In this document: one piece after another, positions 33,938 through 41,907 of the stretch
Numbering within the stretch: position 1 is the stretch's first letter
Layout of the letters: each line of letters begins with the position of its first letter
Source of the DNA: Rhodoblastus sp963804045
Lineage (GTDB): Bacteria > Pseudomonadota > Alphaproteobacteria > Rhizobiales > Beijerinckiaceae
NCBI GenBank assembly: GCA_963804045.1
Contig: CAWDOR010000036.1
Location: 62,001-126,000 of the forward strand
DNA: 64,000 nucleotides
Reading direction: 5' to 3'
Translations under genes and position numbers: made by a program
Notes under the pieces: model-generated
The model's input: only the letters and a program-made list of their open reading frames with translations
Databases searched by the model: none
What the model was told of the DNA's origin: nothing

Positions 33938-34895
33938 AATGGTTCGCTTGAACCTTAATTCGGCCTTGCTTCACCAGCGCGCCGATATGTCAGGCGCTTT
34001 CCGACAATGCCGCCAATGCTCGTTTCAAAGCGAGCGAAATCGGTCACTTTGCGGGTGTTCCATTTAAAGTCCTGTTCCGCCGTGTAGCGGTGCAAATGGG
34101 CTTCCGAAACATGATGGAAGGTGCCGAAAACGGCGCGCTTCAAGAGGCTGAAATAACCCTCAACCGTGTTGGAATGCCAGAAATATGCGCGGGCATATTC
34201 GTTGGCGGAATGGTTCACGGTGCCGTGCAAAGCGAAGCCAGCTCCGATCTTCGGGTAGATCGGGCTTTCGTCGGTCATCAAGGCGCTGGCGGCGTGGACA
34301 TTCTTTTCAATGATCGGGCCGAGGGTCTTGGACGACACTTGCGCCATGTGGAAAGAGCGCACGTTGCCGTCACGCTCGACAAGCGAGAAAACCGCTTGCT
34401 TGGGCGCGGGTTTGCGGTGCGCGCGGTTCTTAGCTTTGCCGCCGACATAGGTTTCGTCGGCTTCCACAACCTTGTTCTGACCGCCCATCGGCGCCAGATC
34501 GGGAGAAGCTTTCAGGCTCTCGCGGATGCGATGGCAGAGAAACCAAACCGTCTTGTAGGGGCGGTCAATCATGCGGCTGATTTGAAGGGCGCTCATGCCT
34601 TTCTTTGACGACATCATGAGATGCGTGACGGCAAGCCAAGTATGCAGCGGGATTTTGCTGCTCTCGTAAAGCGTTCCAACGGTCACAGAAAAGGGTTTGC
34701 GGCAAGCGTTGCACTGGTAAAGGCCGGCGCGCGTGGTTTTGCCCTTCATGAGCGTGGATTGATCAACAGCACCACAATGCGGGCAGTTGCGACCATTCGC
34801 CCAAACCCGTGCTTCAAGCCACTCGCGGGCGGCTGTTTCGTCGTTGAAGATCGGGTTGGCGAGAATGGACATGGTTAGCTCCTATGCCAACCATT
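33938..34895. mobile_element. IS1595-type insertion sequence, ends uncertain
   Basis: The transposase is bracketed by a short inverted repeat, AATGGTTCGC (33938-33947) and GCCAACCATT (34886-34895), which match at 9 of 10 positions. No target duplication is visible. The right arm overlaps the -10 box of the likely transposase promoter, so the true end may lie further out, beyond 34920. Confidence 0.4.
33955..34872 (-). CDS. IS1595 family transposase
   Basis: 305 aa. N-terminal zinc-binding region (CPHCGAVDQ...YQCNACRKPFSVTVGT), then the ISXO2-like DDE/DDN domain with VVEADETYVGGK, LMTDESPIYPKIG and HSNTVEGYFSLLKRAVFG, followed by RYTAEQDFKWNTR. It catalyses movement of an IS1595-group element. 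Full length and without a frame break, so it may be active. Confidence 0.93.
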   Translation of the reverse strand: MSILANPIFNDETAAREWLEARVWANGRNCPHCGAVDQSTLMKGKTTRAGLYQCNACRKPFSVTVGTLYESSKIPLHTWLAVTHLMMSSKKGMSALQISRMIDRPYKTVWFLCHRIRESLKASPDLAPMGGQNKVVEADETYVGGKAKNRAHRKPAPKQAVFSLVERDGNVRSFHMAQVSSKTLGPIIEKNVHAASALMTDESPIYPKIGAGFALHGTVNHSANEYARAYFWHSNTVEGYFSLLKRAVFGTFHHVSEAHLHRYTAEQDFKWNTRKVTDFARFETSIGGIVGKRLTYRRAGEARPN

Positions 34896-34920
34896 CTATA
34901 TGTAGATCGTACTATGTCAA
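34893..34920 (-). promoter_or_regulatory. Sigma-70-type promoter for the transposase gene
   Basis: On the minus strand TTGACA (34915-34920) and TAGAAT (34893-34898) are spaced 16 bp, about 20 bp before the transposase start at 34872. Confidence 0.5.
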
Positions 34921-34928
34921 GGTGATAA

Positions 34929-35351
34929 TTGCCCGACAACCAAATTGAAAAACGGATCGCCGACCATTATATACGCGCCCAAAAACCCTGTTGGCTTGTT
35001 AGAAAACCCGCAGCAATCGACCGATCCAAACCGGCTTCTCGCGCAATTCTTGCCAAAAGAAACGAAATGAAAAGCTTCTGGCGCGCCAATTTTTTCCCAG
35101 GAACCCGGGAATACTGGCCGTCTATACGCAATCTTCGGTCCGAAACGGAACCCTTTCCGAAGTCGCCTTCGGCCCTGCGCGCCGAAGCAGCAAAAAAGGC
35201 GGCAGAGGCCGCGAGCGTCGAACGTGAACTTGCCGCGCAGGCTGCCCGGGCCGAAGCAGAACTGGCGGTGCGGGCCGCCGACCAAGCGATGCGACAGGTA
35301 AATCGAAAGGCGCTACGAAAGGCCAAAAAGCGGAAACTAAAAAAGCGATGA
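34929..35351 (+). CDS. Hypothetical basic coiled-coil protein
   Basis: 140 aa. The first half (IEKRIADHYIRAQKPCWLVRKPAA) is unremarkable; residues 80-125 are a long Ala/Glu/Arg-rich helix likely to form a coiled coil, ending in a Lys/Arg tail (RKALRKAKKRKLKKR). No family recognised. It lies next to the transposase, in accessory DNA. The low-complexity tail could be chance, so this is a moderate call. Confidence 0.4.
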   Translation: MPDNQIEKRIADHYIRAQKPCWLVRKPAAIDRSKPASRAILAKRNEMKSFWRANFFPGTREYWPSIRNLRSETEPFPKSPSALRAEAAKKAAEAASVERELAAQAARAEAELAVRAADQAMRQVNRKALRKAKKRKLKKR

Positions 35352-35388
35352 AAAAATCTCACGCATGCTTCGGGTTACGGCGACAGGA

Positions 35389-35710
35389 TACGAAATCCCC
35401 AAACATTCCCGTCGGATCGCTCACTTTCATCAAGTCGGACGCCTGTGGTCGCTATAGGCTCGGTTGAGCGCGATCTGTCCGCTCTTCGACGATGGCGAAA
35501 AGCTCGAATGAGGAGCGCGACTCCTTCTCCCGCTCGCGGGAGAAGGTGGCCGGCGAAGCGGGTCGGATGAGGGCCTTGGGACTGCTTCGATCCTCGCCGT
35601 TCAACCGATGGCTTTCGTGTTCAATGCCGAATGCAGAGGCTTTCCTCGGCGCCCTCATCCGGCCTGCCGGCCACCTTCTCCCGCGAGCGGGAGAAGGGCG
35701 CGCGCGGGCG
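35389..35710. repeat. Long direct repeat, unit 1
   Basis: Begins TACGAAATCCCCAAACAT and ends in the GGGAGAAGGGCGCGCG motif. It holds two opposed copies of the common CTTCTCCCGC.CGCGGGAGAAGG palindrome with GGATGAGGG/CCCTCATCC flanks. Unit 2 at 35764-36107 is nearly the same over its whole length. Confidence 0.75.
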
Positions 35711-35763
35711 AGTTTACGCGGCCTCCGTAGGCTGAGTTGCGGCGACAGAGTTACCGCGACAGT

Positions 35764-36107
35764 CTACGAAATCCCCAAACATGCCCATCGGCTCGCTCAC
35801 TTTCATCAAGTCAGACGCCTGTCGTCGCGATAAATTCGGTTGCGCGCACGATCTGTCCCCTCTCCCCGCCTCGGCGGGGTTTTTTGACGATGGCGAAAAG
35901 CTCGAATGAGGAGCGCAACTCCTTCTCCCGCTCGCGGGAGAAGGTGGCCCGCGGAGCGGGTCGGATGAGGGCCTTGGGACTGCTTCGATCCTCGCCGTTC
36001 AACCGATGGCTTTCGTGTTCAATGCCGAATGCAGAGGCTTTCCTCGGCGCCCTCATCCGGCCTGCCGGCCACCTTCTCCCGCTCGCGGGAGAAGGGCGCG
36101 CGAGGGC
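35764..36107. repeat. Long direct repeat, unit 2
   Basis: Second copy of the 35389-35710 unit, starting with the same TACGAAATCCCCAAACAT. It differs by scattered substitutions and by an extra block at about 35855-35885 that contains an intrinsic terminator. No gene is seen in 35352-36121 apart from these repeats. Confidence 0.75.
35864..35885 (+). terminator. Intrinsic terminator within repeat unit 2
   Basis: CCCCGC-CTCG-GCGGGG followed directly by six T. A textbook hairpin and U-run in the plus direction. It has no intact gene directly upstream, so it may be a relic of a lost gene carried by the repeat. Confidence 0.7.
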
Positions 36108-36121
36108 AATGAAAGCCGGCG

Positions 36122-36481
36122 CTATTTCGCCGCCAGAGCATCTCGAATGAGCCCGAGCGCAATGTCGCAACCGCCGATCACCGTGTCATTGGGAATGCGC
36201 AACACGCGATATCCTTGTGAACGCAGCCAAAGGGTCCGGCGCGCATCGTGAATTTGCTGCTCCACTTGATCATGCGGCGCGCCGTCGAGTTCGACAATCA
36301 GCTTCGCCTCGATGCAAAGGAGGTCGGCGATGTATTTGCCGACAGGGACTTGCCGCCTGAATTTGTGACCTTCGAAACGCGATCCGCGCAAGGCGCGCCA
36401 CAGGACCGTTTCCGCCGTTGTCATGCGCTTGCGCAGTGTCCGCGCAAACGGCAATGTCAGTGCTGTCGGGCGGCGCGGCAT
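36122..36481 (-). CDS. DUF559 family protein (Vsr-like nuclease fold)
   Basis: 119 aa. Typical DUF559: RTLRKRMTTAETVLWRALRG, FRRQVPVGKYIADLLC and LIVELDGAPHDQ, RRTLWLRSQGYRVLRI. The D and E/Q-x-K-like residues in YIADLLCIEAKLIVELDG resemble the PD-(D/E)XK/Vsr fold, suggesting DNA nicking or repair, but no function is proven for the family. It is flanked on both sides by the CTTCTCCCGC palindromic repeats, as often seen for this gene. Confidence 0.85.
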   Translation of the reverse strand: MPRRPTALTLPFARTLRKRMTTAETVLWRALRGSRFEGHKFRRQVPVGKYIADLLCIEAKLIVELDGAPHDQVEQQIHDARRTLWLRSQGYRVLRIPNDTVIGGCDIALGLIRDALAAK

Positions 36482-36529
36482 ATCGCATTTTGCGAGCCGA
36501 AGGCAAAGGCGTCAAGGCCGGTTCCGGTC

Positions 36530-36592
36530 CCGGCGCCCTCATCCGGCCTGCCGGCCACCTTCTCCCGCAAGCGGGAGAAGGGCGCGCGCGCA
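36530..36592. repeat. Third copy of the CCCTCATCC / GGGAGAAGG palindromic repeat
   Basis: GCCCTCATCCGGCCTGCCGG followed by CCACCTTCTCCCGCAAGCGG and GAGAAGGGCGCG. Same short repeat as found inside the two long units, here downstream of the DUF559 gene. The remaining 590-bp gap to 37071 holds the A-tract segment and the parS-like site; no gene is supported. Confidence 0.65.
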
Positions 36593-36734
36593 ACAATCCC
36601 GCGCCGTTCGATTCCATATTCTTCAGTCGATGTGATGCGCCGGATGGCCTTTGGCTTGGTTTTGGCGCCTTTCATGAGGGCGTTCAGACGCCGTTTTCCG
36701 GAAAGTTCTATCTTGAGTTGAAATACAATCGCGC

Positions 36735-36802
36735 AAAATACGCGAAAATGCGCAAAATTTCGTGCGATTCACGCGATTTTCGTGAAAAATCACGCATTTT
36801 TT
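36735..36802. other. Phased A/T-tract segment (likely curved DNA)
   Basis: Runs of four to six A or T start at 36735, 36745, 36754, 36777, 36785 and 36797, separated by CGCG- or CGTG-type steps. The spacing is close to one helical turn, a pattern known to bend DNA. It stands out against the GC-rich background and lies about 125 bp before the parS-like palindrome. Confidence 0.5.
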
Positions 36803-36925
36803 CGTGTGACAACTTGCAGGTTGCTTACGGGGAGACGGGGGTGAAAATCTCTTTGGGCTCGGCGCCGATAGGGCGGAAAATCTCAAAAATAGAGAAAAAA
36901 CAAATATTTGCTAATGTGCCGGAAC

Positions 36926-36941
36926 TGTTTCACGTGAAACA
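36926..36941. promoter_or_regulatory. parS-like ParB-binding site
   Basis: TGTTTCACGTGAAACA, a perfect 16-bp palindrome equal to the bacterial parS consensus (TGTTNCACGTGAAACA). ParB-CTP clamps load at such sites for chromosome or plasmid partition. No parA or parB gene is in the window. Confidence 0.75.
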
Positions 36942-37071
36942 TAACGTGAACAAAATTTCGCCCAAATAGCCGATATCAAGGATTTGTCGATTTTCACTTC
37001 TTGCCACAATTGCCACAATCGGCTTGAGAGGGCGGGCCGATCCGCTGCGGCAAGCGACCGGCTGCTTTCCC

Positions 37072-38616
37072 TTACAGTTGGACCTCGATCAGCCGAGGCC
37101 CCGGCTCCGCGCAGGAATTGACCAGCGCGGAATAGAAATCCTCGACCGTGGCGACGCTCGTTGCCGGCACGCCCATGCTTTTGGCCATGGCGAGCCAGTC
37201 GATGGCGGGGCGGTCGATGTCGATCATCGCCAGCGCCCGGGGGCCGGGCGCGCCAAAACCCATGTTGGCGTATTCGGTCTTGAGGATCTGATAGGAGCGG
37301 TTGGCGAAAATAATGGTGGTGATGTTGAGGTTTTCGCGGGCCTGGGTCCACAGCGCCTGGATCGTGTACATGGCGCTGCCGTCGCCGACCATGCAGATGA
37401 CACGGCGCTCCGGGCAGGCCAGCGCGGCGCCGGTCGCAACGGGCGTCGCGTAGCCGATGGAGCCGCCCATGTTCTGGATCATGTCATGCGGGGCGGCGCC
37501 CTCGGTCAGGCCCATGGACTGGCGGCCGGTGGTCAGGGATTCGTCGACGACAACAGCGTTTTCGGGAATGGCGGCGCAAAGCGCGAGGGCTATGCTGGTC
37601 GGGTCCAGCTTGCCGGTGGGCGGGGCCGGTTTGACGCGTTGCTGCTTGCGGGCGACGGTTTTTTGCGCGCCCAAAAGCTCCAGGAGCATTTCGAGGGCGG
37701 CGGCGCTGTCTTCGTCGGTTTCGACGAGGCGATGCACCGTGCATTCGGGATGCTTGAGCAGGCTCGGACTGTCGGGATAGCTGAAGAAGGCGATGGGCTC
37801 GCCGGTTTCAAGGGTGACGATCCGGCGGAAGTCTTTGAGAAACTCCAACGCCGGCGCAATGAAATAGGGGATGCGTTCGAGCGTCACGCGGCCGGCGCCG
37901 CGGTGGATATGCGAGGTCAGGAACTGGGTGGCGAGCCGGCAGCCGGTCGCCGCCGCCAGTTTGCCGGCGAGCTCCAGCGCCTCGCCCCGGCAGGCGCGGC
38001 CGCCGAGAATCACCAGGGTCGGCTCGTCGCCGGAGTTTTTCAAAACCTTGGCCACGGCCTCGACCCGGTCGGCGGGCGGGGCGGGGCGGAGGACCGGCTC
38101 CACCGGACAGGCGGGCGGCTCGCCGGCGTCTCCCCATGAGGCGTCGCCGGGCATGATCAGCGTGGCGATGCGGCCGGGCCTTGCCGCGCTCACGGCGCGC
38201 GCCGCGTCGCTCGCCACGGTTTTCGGGCCGTCGATGCGGCGCACCCAATGGCTCAAGGGGCGGGCGAGGCCCTCGATGTCGGAGGTCAGCGGCGCCTCAT
38301 ATTTGAGGTGCTGGGTCGCGTGCTCGCCGACGATATTGACCATGCCGGAGCCGGCGCGTTTGGCGTTGTGGATATTGGCGAGGCCATTGGCCAGTCCCGG
38401 CCCGAGATGCAGCAGGGTCGAGGCCGGCGTCCCCTTCATGCGCCAATAACCGTCGGCGGCGCCGGTGGCCACGCCCTCGAACAGGCAGAGCACGCTGCGC
38501 ATGCCCGGATTTTCCAGCGCGGCGAGAAAATGCATTTCGGAGGTGCCGGGATTGGCGAAGCAGATGTCGACGCCCTGCGCCACGAGGGTCGCAACCAGAG
38601 TTTCCGCGCCGTTCAT
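37072..38616 (-). CDS. Thiamine-diphosphate enzyme, acetolactate synthase large-subunit-like
   Basis: 514 aa from ATG 38616 (GGAGAAGG upstream). ThDP fold: N-terminal Pyr domain with the key glutamate in VLCLFEGVATGAADGYWR, middle domain, and C-terminal PP domain with MVGDGSAMYTIQALWTQARENLN. Annotated homologs are called acetolactate synthase or benzoylformate-decarboxylase-like; there is no small subunit gene nearby, so a role in isoleucine/valine synthesis is not supported. The 3' end is duplicated as a remnant at 31322-31404. Confidence 0.82.
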   Translation of the reverse strand: MNGAETLVATLVAQGVDICFANPGTSEMHFLAALENPGMRSVLCLFEGVATGAADGYWRMKGTPASTLLHLGPGLANGLANIHNAKRAGSGMVNIVGEHATQHLKYEAPLTSDIEGLARPLSHWVRRIDGPKTVASDAARAVSAARPGRIATLIMPGDASWGDAGEPPACPVEPVLRPAPPADRVEAVAKVLKNSGDEPTLVILGGRACRGEALELAGKLAAATGCRLATQFLTSHIHRGAGRVTLERIPYFIAPALEFLKDFRRIVTLETGEPIAFFSYPDSPSLLKHPECTVHRLVETDEDSAAALEMLLELLGAQKTVARKQQRVKPAPPTGKLDPTSIALALCAAIPENAVVVDESLTTGRQSMGLTEGAAPHDMIQNMGGSIGYATPVATGAALACPERRVICMVGDGSAMYTIQALWTQARENLNITTIIFANRSYQILKTEYANMGFGAPGPRALAMIDIDRPAIDWLAMAKSMGVPATSVATVEDFYSALVNSCAEPGPRLIEVQL

Positions 38617-38840
38617 GGCCTTCTCCAAAGGGTTGGAGCGCAAAATATTCCGCCCCCGCCGCCGCGTCGAGCGTCGCAGCGGAGCCTACAGCAATTTGGC
38701 GCGGTCGGGGAGGCGCTGGCGCCCGAGAGCCCGGCGCGGCGCATGGAGGGAAGTTCTCGCGCCTCGGCGGGAGCGACCTGCTCGACCGAGCCTCTTGGCC
38801 AAGCCCGCGATCCGAGACGCGCCTCGCGCGGAACGGCGGT

Positions 38841-40553
38841 TTAGCGCCGAGCCAGCGCGAAAATCAACGCCGCCAGCAAAAGCGCGCAAAGGCCCTGCCA
38901 GAACAACAGCGGGTTTTTCTGGTAGAGCGAGCTTTTCGCTGGCGCGACCGGGCCGCCCCGGCTCACGCCATTCTCGATCTCGAAGGCGAATTCCAGCACA
39001 TCGCCGTAGCGCTCGCCAGGATCGACGCGGATCGCCCTGGCGAGCGTCGCCTCCAGCCACGCCGGCAGGTCGGGTCGACACGCCGTGAGCGAGGCGGCGG
39101 CGCCGAAACGCGGTTTTGAAAAGGGTTCGATCTCGCCATAGGGATAGCGCCGCGTGAACATGCGAAACACCGTCACGCCCAAGGCGAACAGGTCGGACAT
39201 TTCATCGCCGCCCGCGCCGGAAAACAGTTCCGGCGCCATGTAGGAGGGCGTGCCGGGAATGTTTTCCGGCGGAAAATCCTCGATCTGCGGCAGCCGCGCG
39301 ACGCCGAGGTCGAGCAGTTTCAGCCCGCCGTCCCTGAGAAGCAGAATATTGTCCGGCTTGATGTCGCGGTGGACGATCCCGGCGCGGTGAAGCGTGGCGA
39401 CGGCGCGGGCGATGCGGGTCGCGATCTGCGCGCCCTCGCGCGGATCGATGCGCGGCTCGCGGTTCAATCTCTGCTCCAGCGTCTCGCCGTCGTAAAAGGG
39501 CATGACGGAATAAAGCCGGGTCTGGCGTTCCGGCGGCTGTTCGAGGGTTTCGCCGATCCAGGGACTGCGGACCCGGCCGGCGACAAAGGCCTCGTTGATG
39601 AAAGCGCGGCGGAAAACCGCGTCCCTGGCGACTTCGGCCTTGGGGAACTTGACCGCGACTTGCGCGCCATTGCGCAGATCCTGCGCCCGCATCAACCGGG
39701 AATAGCGTCCGTCGGCGAGACAGGCGTCGATGCGGTAATCGTCGACGATCTGGCCGGGGTCCGGCGGCGCGCCAATGGGCAGGCCGTCGAAAAAATCGCT
39801 GATTTCGGCTTCCGCCGCCGGCGGCGTGTCGAGTATGTCGACGATCATCGCCGTGCAATTGTCGGCGCTGCCGGCGTCGAGCGCGGCGGCGACGAGGTCG
39901 GACGCGGTCTGTTCGGGCGCGGCGCGGGCGGCGAGGACAGCTTTCAGATCGGCCTCGCGCAGGGCGCCATGCACGCCGTCGCTGCACAAGAGATAGCGTT
40001 CGTGCGGCCGCAAGGAAAACGCGGAATGGTCGAGGCGGACCGAGTCCTCCAGCCCGACGGCGCGGCGCAGCACATGGCTGAAAGCGCCTCGCCCCATGAC
40101 ATGGTCTTCGGTCATTTGCTCCAGCGCGCCTTCGCGAAAGCGATAAAGGCGGCTGTCGCCGACATGGACGCAATGGCCGGCGCGCCCCGACAGGATCAGG
40201 GCGGTGAAAGTCGTCGCCATCCCCGCGAGTTCAGGATCGACGCGGCCTTGGGCGACGATCCAGGAATTGATCGCGTCGAGCGCGCGGGCGGCGGCCTGCC
40301 GAACCCCGAGCGAGCCGGGCAGGGAGAAAAATCCGTCGAAAAAGCCGCGCACCGTGAGTTCCGACGCCTCGCGTCCGCCTTTCGCGCCGCCCACGCCGTC
40401 AGCCAAGGCGGCGACCACGGCGCGACGCGTGTCGAGCCGCGGCCTGCCGACGCGGGCGGCGGCGTAATCCTGGTTCTCCGACCTTTTGCCGCATTCAGAG
40501 GCGAAGCCGATCTCGAAGCGCAAATCGTGGTCGTGGCGTTCCAGCCGGCTCAT
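38841..40553 (-). CDS. PP2C phosphatase-protein kinase fusion
   Basis: 570 aa. N-terminal PP2C-type phosphatase (about 1-245) with metal residues in ENQDYAA and ALADGVGGAKGG; then a Ser/Thr kinase domain (about 265-530) with lysine in VAVKFPKAE, HRDIKPDNILL and DLGVARL in place of DFG, and GTPSYMAPEL; a C-terminal membrane helix (PLLFWQGLCALLLAALIFALA) anchors it. Such fusions sit beside narK/nasA in several alphaproteobacteria, suggesting phosphorylation control of nitrate uptake or assimilation. Separated from narK by a hairpin. Confidence 0.9.
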   Translation of the reverse strand: MSRLERHDHDLRFEIGFASECGKRSENQDYAAARVGRPRLDTRRAVVAALADGVGGAKGGREASELTVRGFFDGFFSLPGSLGVRQAAARALDAINSWIVAQGRVDPELAGMATTFTALILSGRAGHCVHVGDSRLYRFREGALEQMTEDHVMGRGAFSHVLRRAVGLEDSVRLDHSAFSLRPHERYLLCSDGVHGALREADLKAVLAARAAPEQTASDLVAAALDAGSADNCTAMIVDILDTPPAAEAEISDFFDGLPIGAPPDPGQIVDDYRIDACLADGRYSRLMRAQDLRNGAQVAVKFPKAEVARDAVFRRAFINEAFVAGRVRSPWIGETLEQPPERQTRLYSVMPFYDGETLEQRLNREPRIDPREGAQIATRIARAVATLHRAGIVHRDIKPDNILLLRDGGLKLLDLGVARLPQIEDFPPENIPGTPSYMAPELFSGAGGDEMSDLFALGVTVFRMFTRRYPYGEIEPFSKPRFGAAASLTACRPDLPAWLEATLARAIRVDPGERYGDVLEFAFEIENGVSRGGPVAPAKSSLYQKNPLLFWQGLCALLLAALIFALARR

Positions 40554-40575
40554 GGGTTTGGCTTCCGCGCGAAAA

Positions 40576-40610
40576 GGGCGATCCGGGGGAAAAGGCCGAC
40601 CGGATCGCCC
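40576..40610 (-). terminator. Hairpin between narK and the kinase gene
   Basis: An 11-bp perfect stem, GGGCGATCCGG/CCGGATCGCCC (40576-40586, 40600-40610). In the minus direction it is followed by CTTTTCG. It may end or attenuate the nas transcript before the phosphatase/kinase gene, whose start is 22 bp further on. Confidence 0.55.
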
Positions 40611-40650
40611 AAACTAACTGTTTTTCGACAAAACACGCAAAAGTGGCGCG

Positions 40651-41907
40651 TTAAATCCTGGCCCCCGACACCGCGCCCCAGGTGGTGCGCCAGCGGTTCT
40701 TGACCAGCGTCAGCCCGGCGACGCCGAGCAACGCCAGCGCCGAGAAGAACAGAAAGCCCCACATGAAGCCGCCGGTCATGCCCTTGGATGTCGCCAGCGT
40801 CTTGGCGAGGAAGAAGCCGCCCAAGCCGCCGGCGAAACCGACCAAGCCGGTCATCACGCCGACCTCGTTGCGGAAGCGCTGCGGCAGCAATTGGAACACC
40901 GCGCCATTGCCCATGCCCAGGCACAGCGTGCCCAGCGAGAACAGCGCCACGGCCAGCCAGCCGATGGGCGGAAGTTCGACCAGGGTCCAGCCGCCGCTCG
41001 CCGGGGCCGGTCCCTCCGGCAGCATCGCCACGGCGAAATAGCAGGCGGCGACGACCAGGAACATGAAGCTCAAGGATTTGATCCCGCCGATACGGTCGGC
41101 GATGGCGCCGCCCACCGGTCGGAAGGTCGAACCGAAAAACACGATCAGCGCCACCATCAGGCCCGCCGCCACCGGCGTGGCGTGGAACTGGCTGGTGAAA
41201 TAGAGCGGCAGCGCCGAGGCCAGGCCGACGAAGCCGCCAAAGGTGATGAAGTAAAAGAACATGAACCAGCGGCTGTCGGGATCGGCAAGCAACTGACCAT
41301 ACTTCCGCATGGGGATGCGGTTGATCGATCCGGGCGCGTCCTTGGCGGCGAAAATGTAATAGACCAGGATCAGCGCCATGGGAGCCAGCAGCGCCGCGTA
41401 GACGCCCTGCCAGCCCCAATGTTCGGCGATGGTCGGCGCGAACAGGGTGTCGAGCACCACGCCCATGTTGCCGGCGCCGGCTATGCCCATCACCACCCCT
41501 TGCAGATGGGGCGGGTACCAGCGTCCCGCCTGCGGCAGGGCGACGGCGAAGGAGGCGCCGCCCAGACCCAGAATCGCGCCGAACACGGCGATCGCAGCGG
41601 GATTGGCGAGGCCGAACAGCCAGACATAGGCGCAGGCGACGGCGACCACCGCTTGGCCCAGCGCGCCGGTGAGCTTGGAGCCGATGGCGTCGGCGAGAAC
41701 GCCCAAGGGAATGCGCAAGATCGCGCCTGAGAGCACGGGAATGGCGACCAGCGTCAGTTTCTGCTCGATGGGAATGTTCATCTGCTTGGCGATATAGGCC
41801 ATCAGCGGGCCGAGCGAGACCCAGGCCATGAAGCTGATGTCGAAATAGAGGAAGGCCGAGAGCAGCGTCGGCCAGTGGCCTGATTCTTTCAGGTCGGAGA
41901 GTTTCAT
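40651..41907 (-). CDS. NarK/NasA-type nitrate transporter (MFS)
   Basis: 418 aa, about 12 membrane helices. Nitrate-porter type motifs: the GNMGVVLDTLFAPTIAEHWGW segment in helix 4-5 region and GFAGGLGGFFLAKTLATSKG near the end, with FITFGGFVGLASALPLYF in helix 7 region. Imports nitrate (and perhaps exports nitrite). The start overlaps the nasA stop by ATGA, so it is co-translated with nitrate reductase. Confidence 0.9.
   Translation of the reverse strand: MKLSDLKESGHWPTLLSAFLYFDISFMAWVSLGPLMAYIAKQMNIPIEQKLTLVAIPVLSGAILRIPLGVLADAIGSKLTGALGQAVVAVACAYVWLFGLANPAAIAVFGAILGLGGASFAVALPQAGRWYPPHLQGVVMGIAGAGNMGVVLDTLFAPTIAEHWGWQGVYAALLAPMALILVYYIFAAKDAPGSINRIPMRKYGQLLADPDSRWFMFFYFITFGGFVGLASALPLYFTSQFHATPVAAGLMVALIVFFGSTFRPVGGAIADRIGGIKSLSFMFLVVAACYFAVAMLPEGPAPASGGWTLVELPPIGWLAVALFSLGTLCLGMGNGAVFQLLPQRFRNEVGVMTGLVGFAGGLGGFFLAKTLATSKGMTGGFMWGFLFFSALALLGVAGLTLVKNRWRTTWGAVSGARI

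Noticed and set aside
35389..36600. CRISPR-like array from repeated palindromes
   Set aside because: Units are long, few and differ in spacing; no uniform spacers and no cas genes. They are common intergenic palindromes.
36418..36969. Plus-strand frame over the DUF559 end, repeats and parS
   Set aside because: It runs through repeat elements and AT-rich DNA, and its end is just the translation of the parS palindrome (FHVKH).
37072..38616. Biosynthetic acetolactate synthase IlvB
   Set aside because: No ilvN or ilvC follows and the sequence fits the broader ThDP-enzyme family; the pathway name would be a guess.
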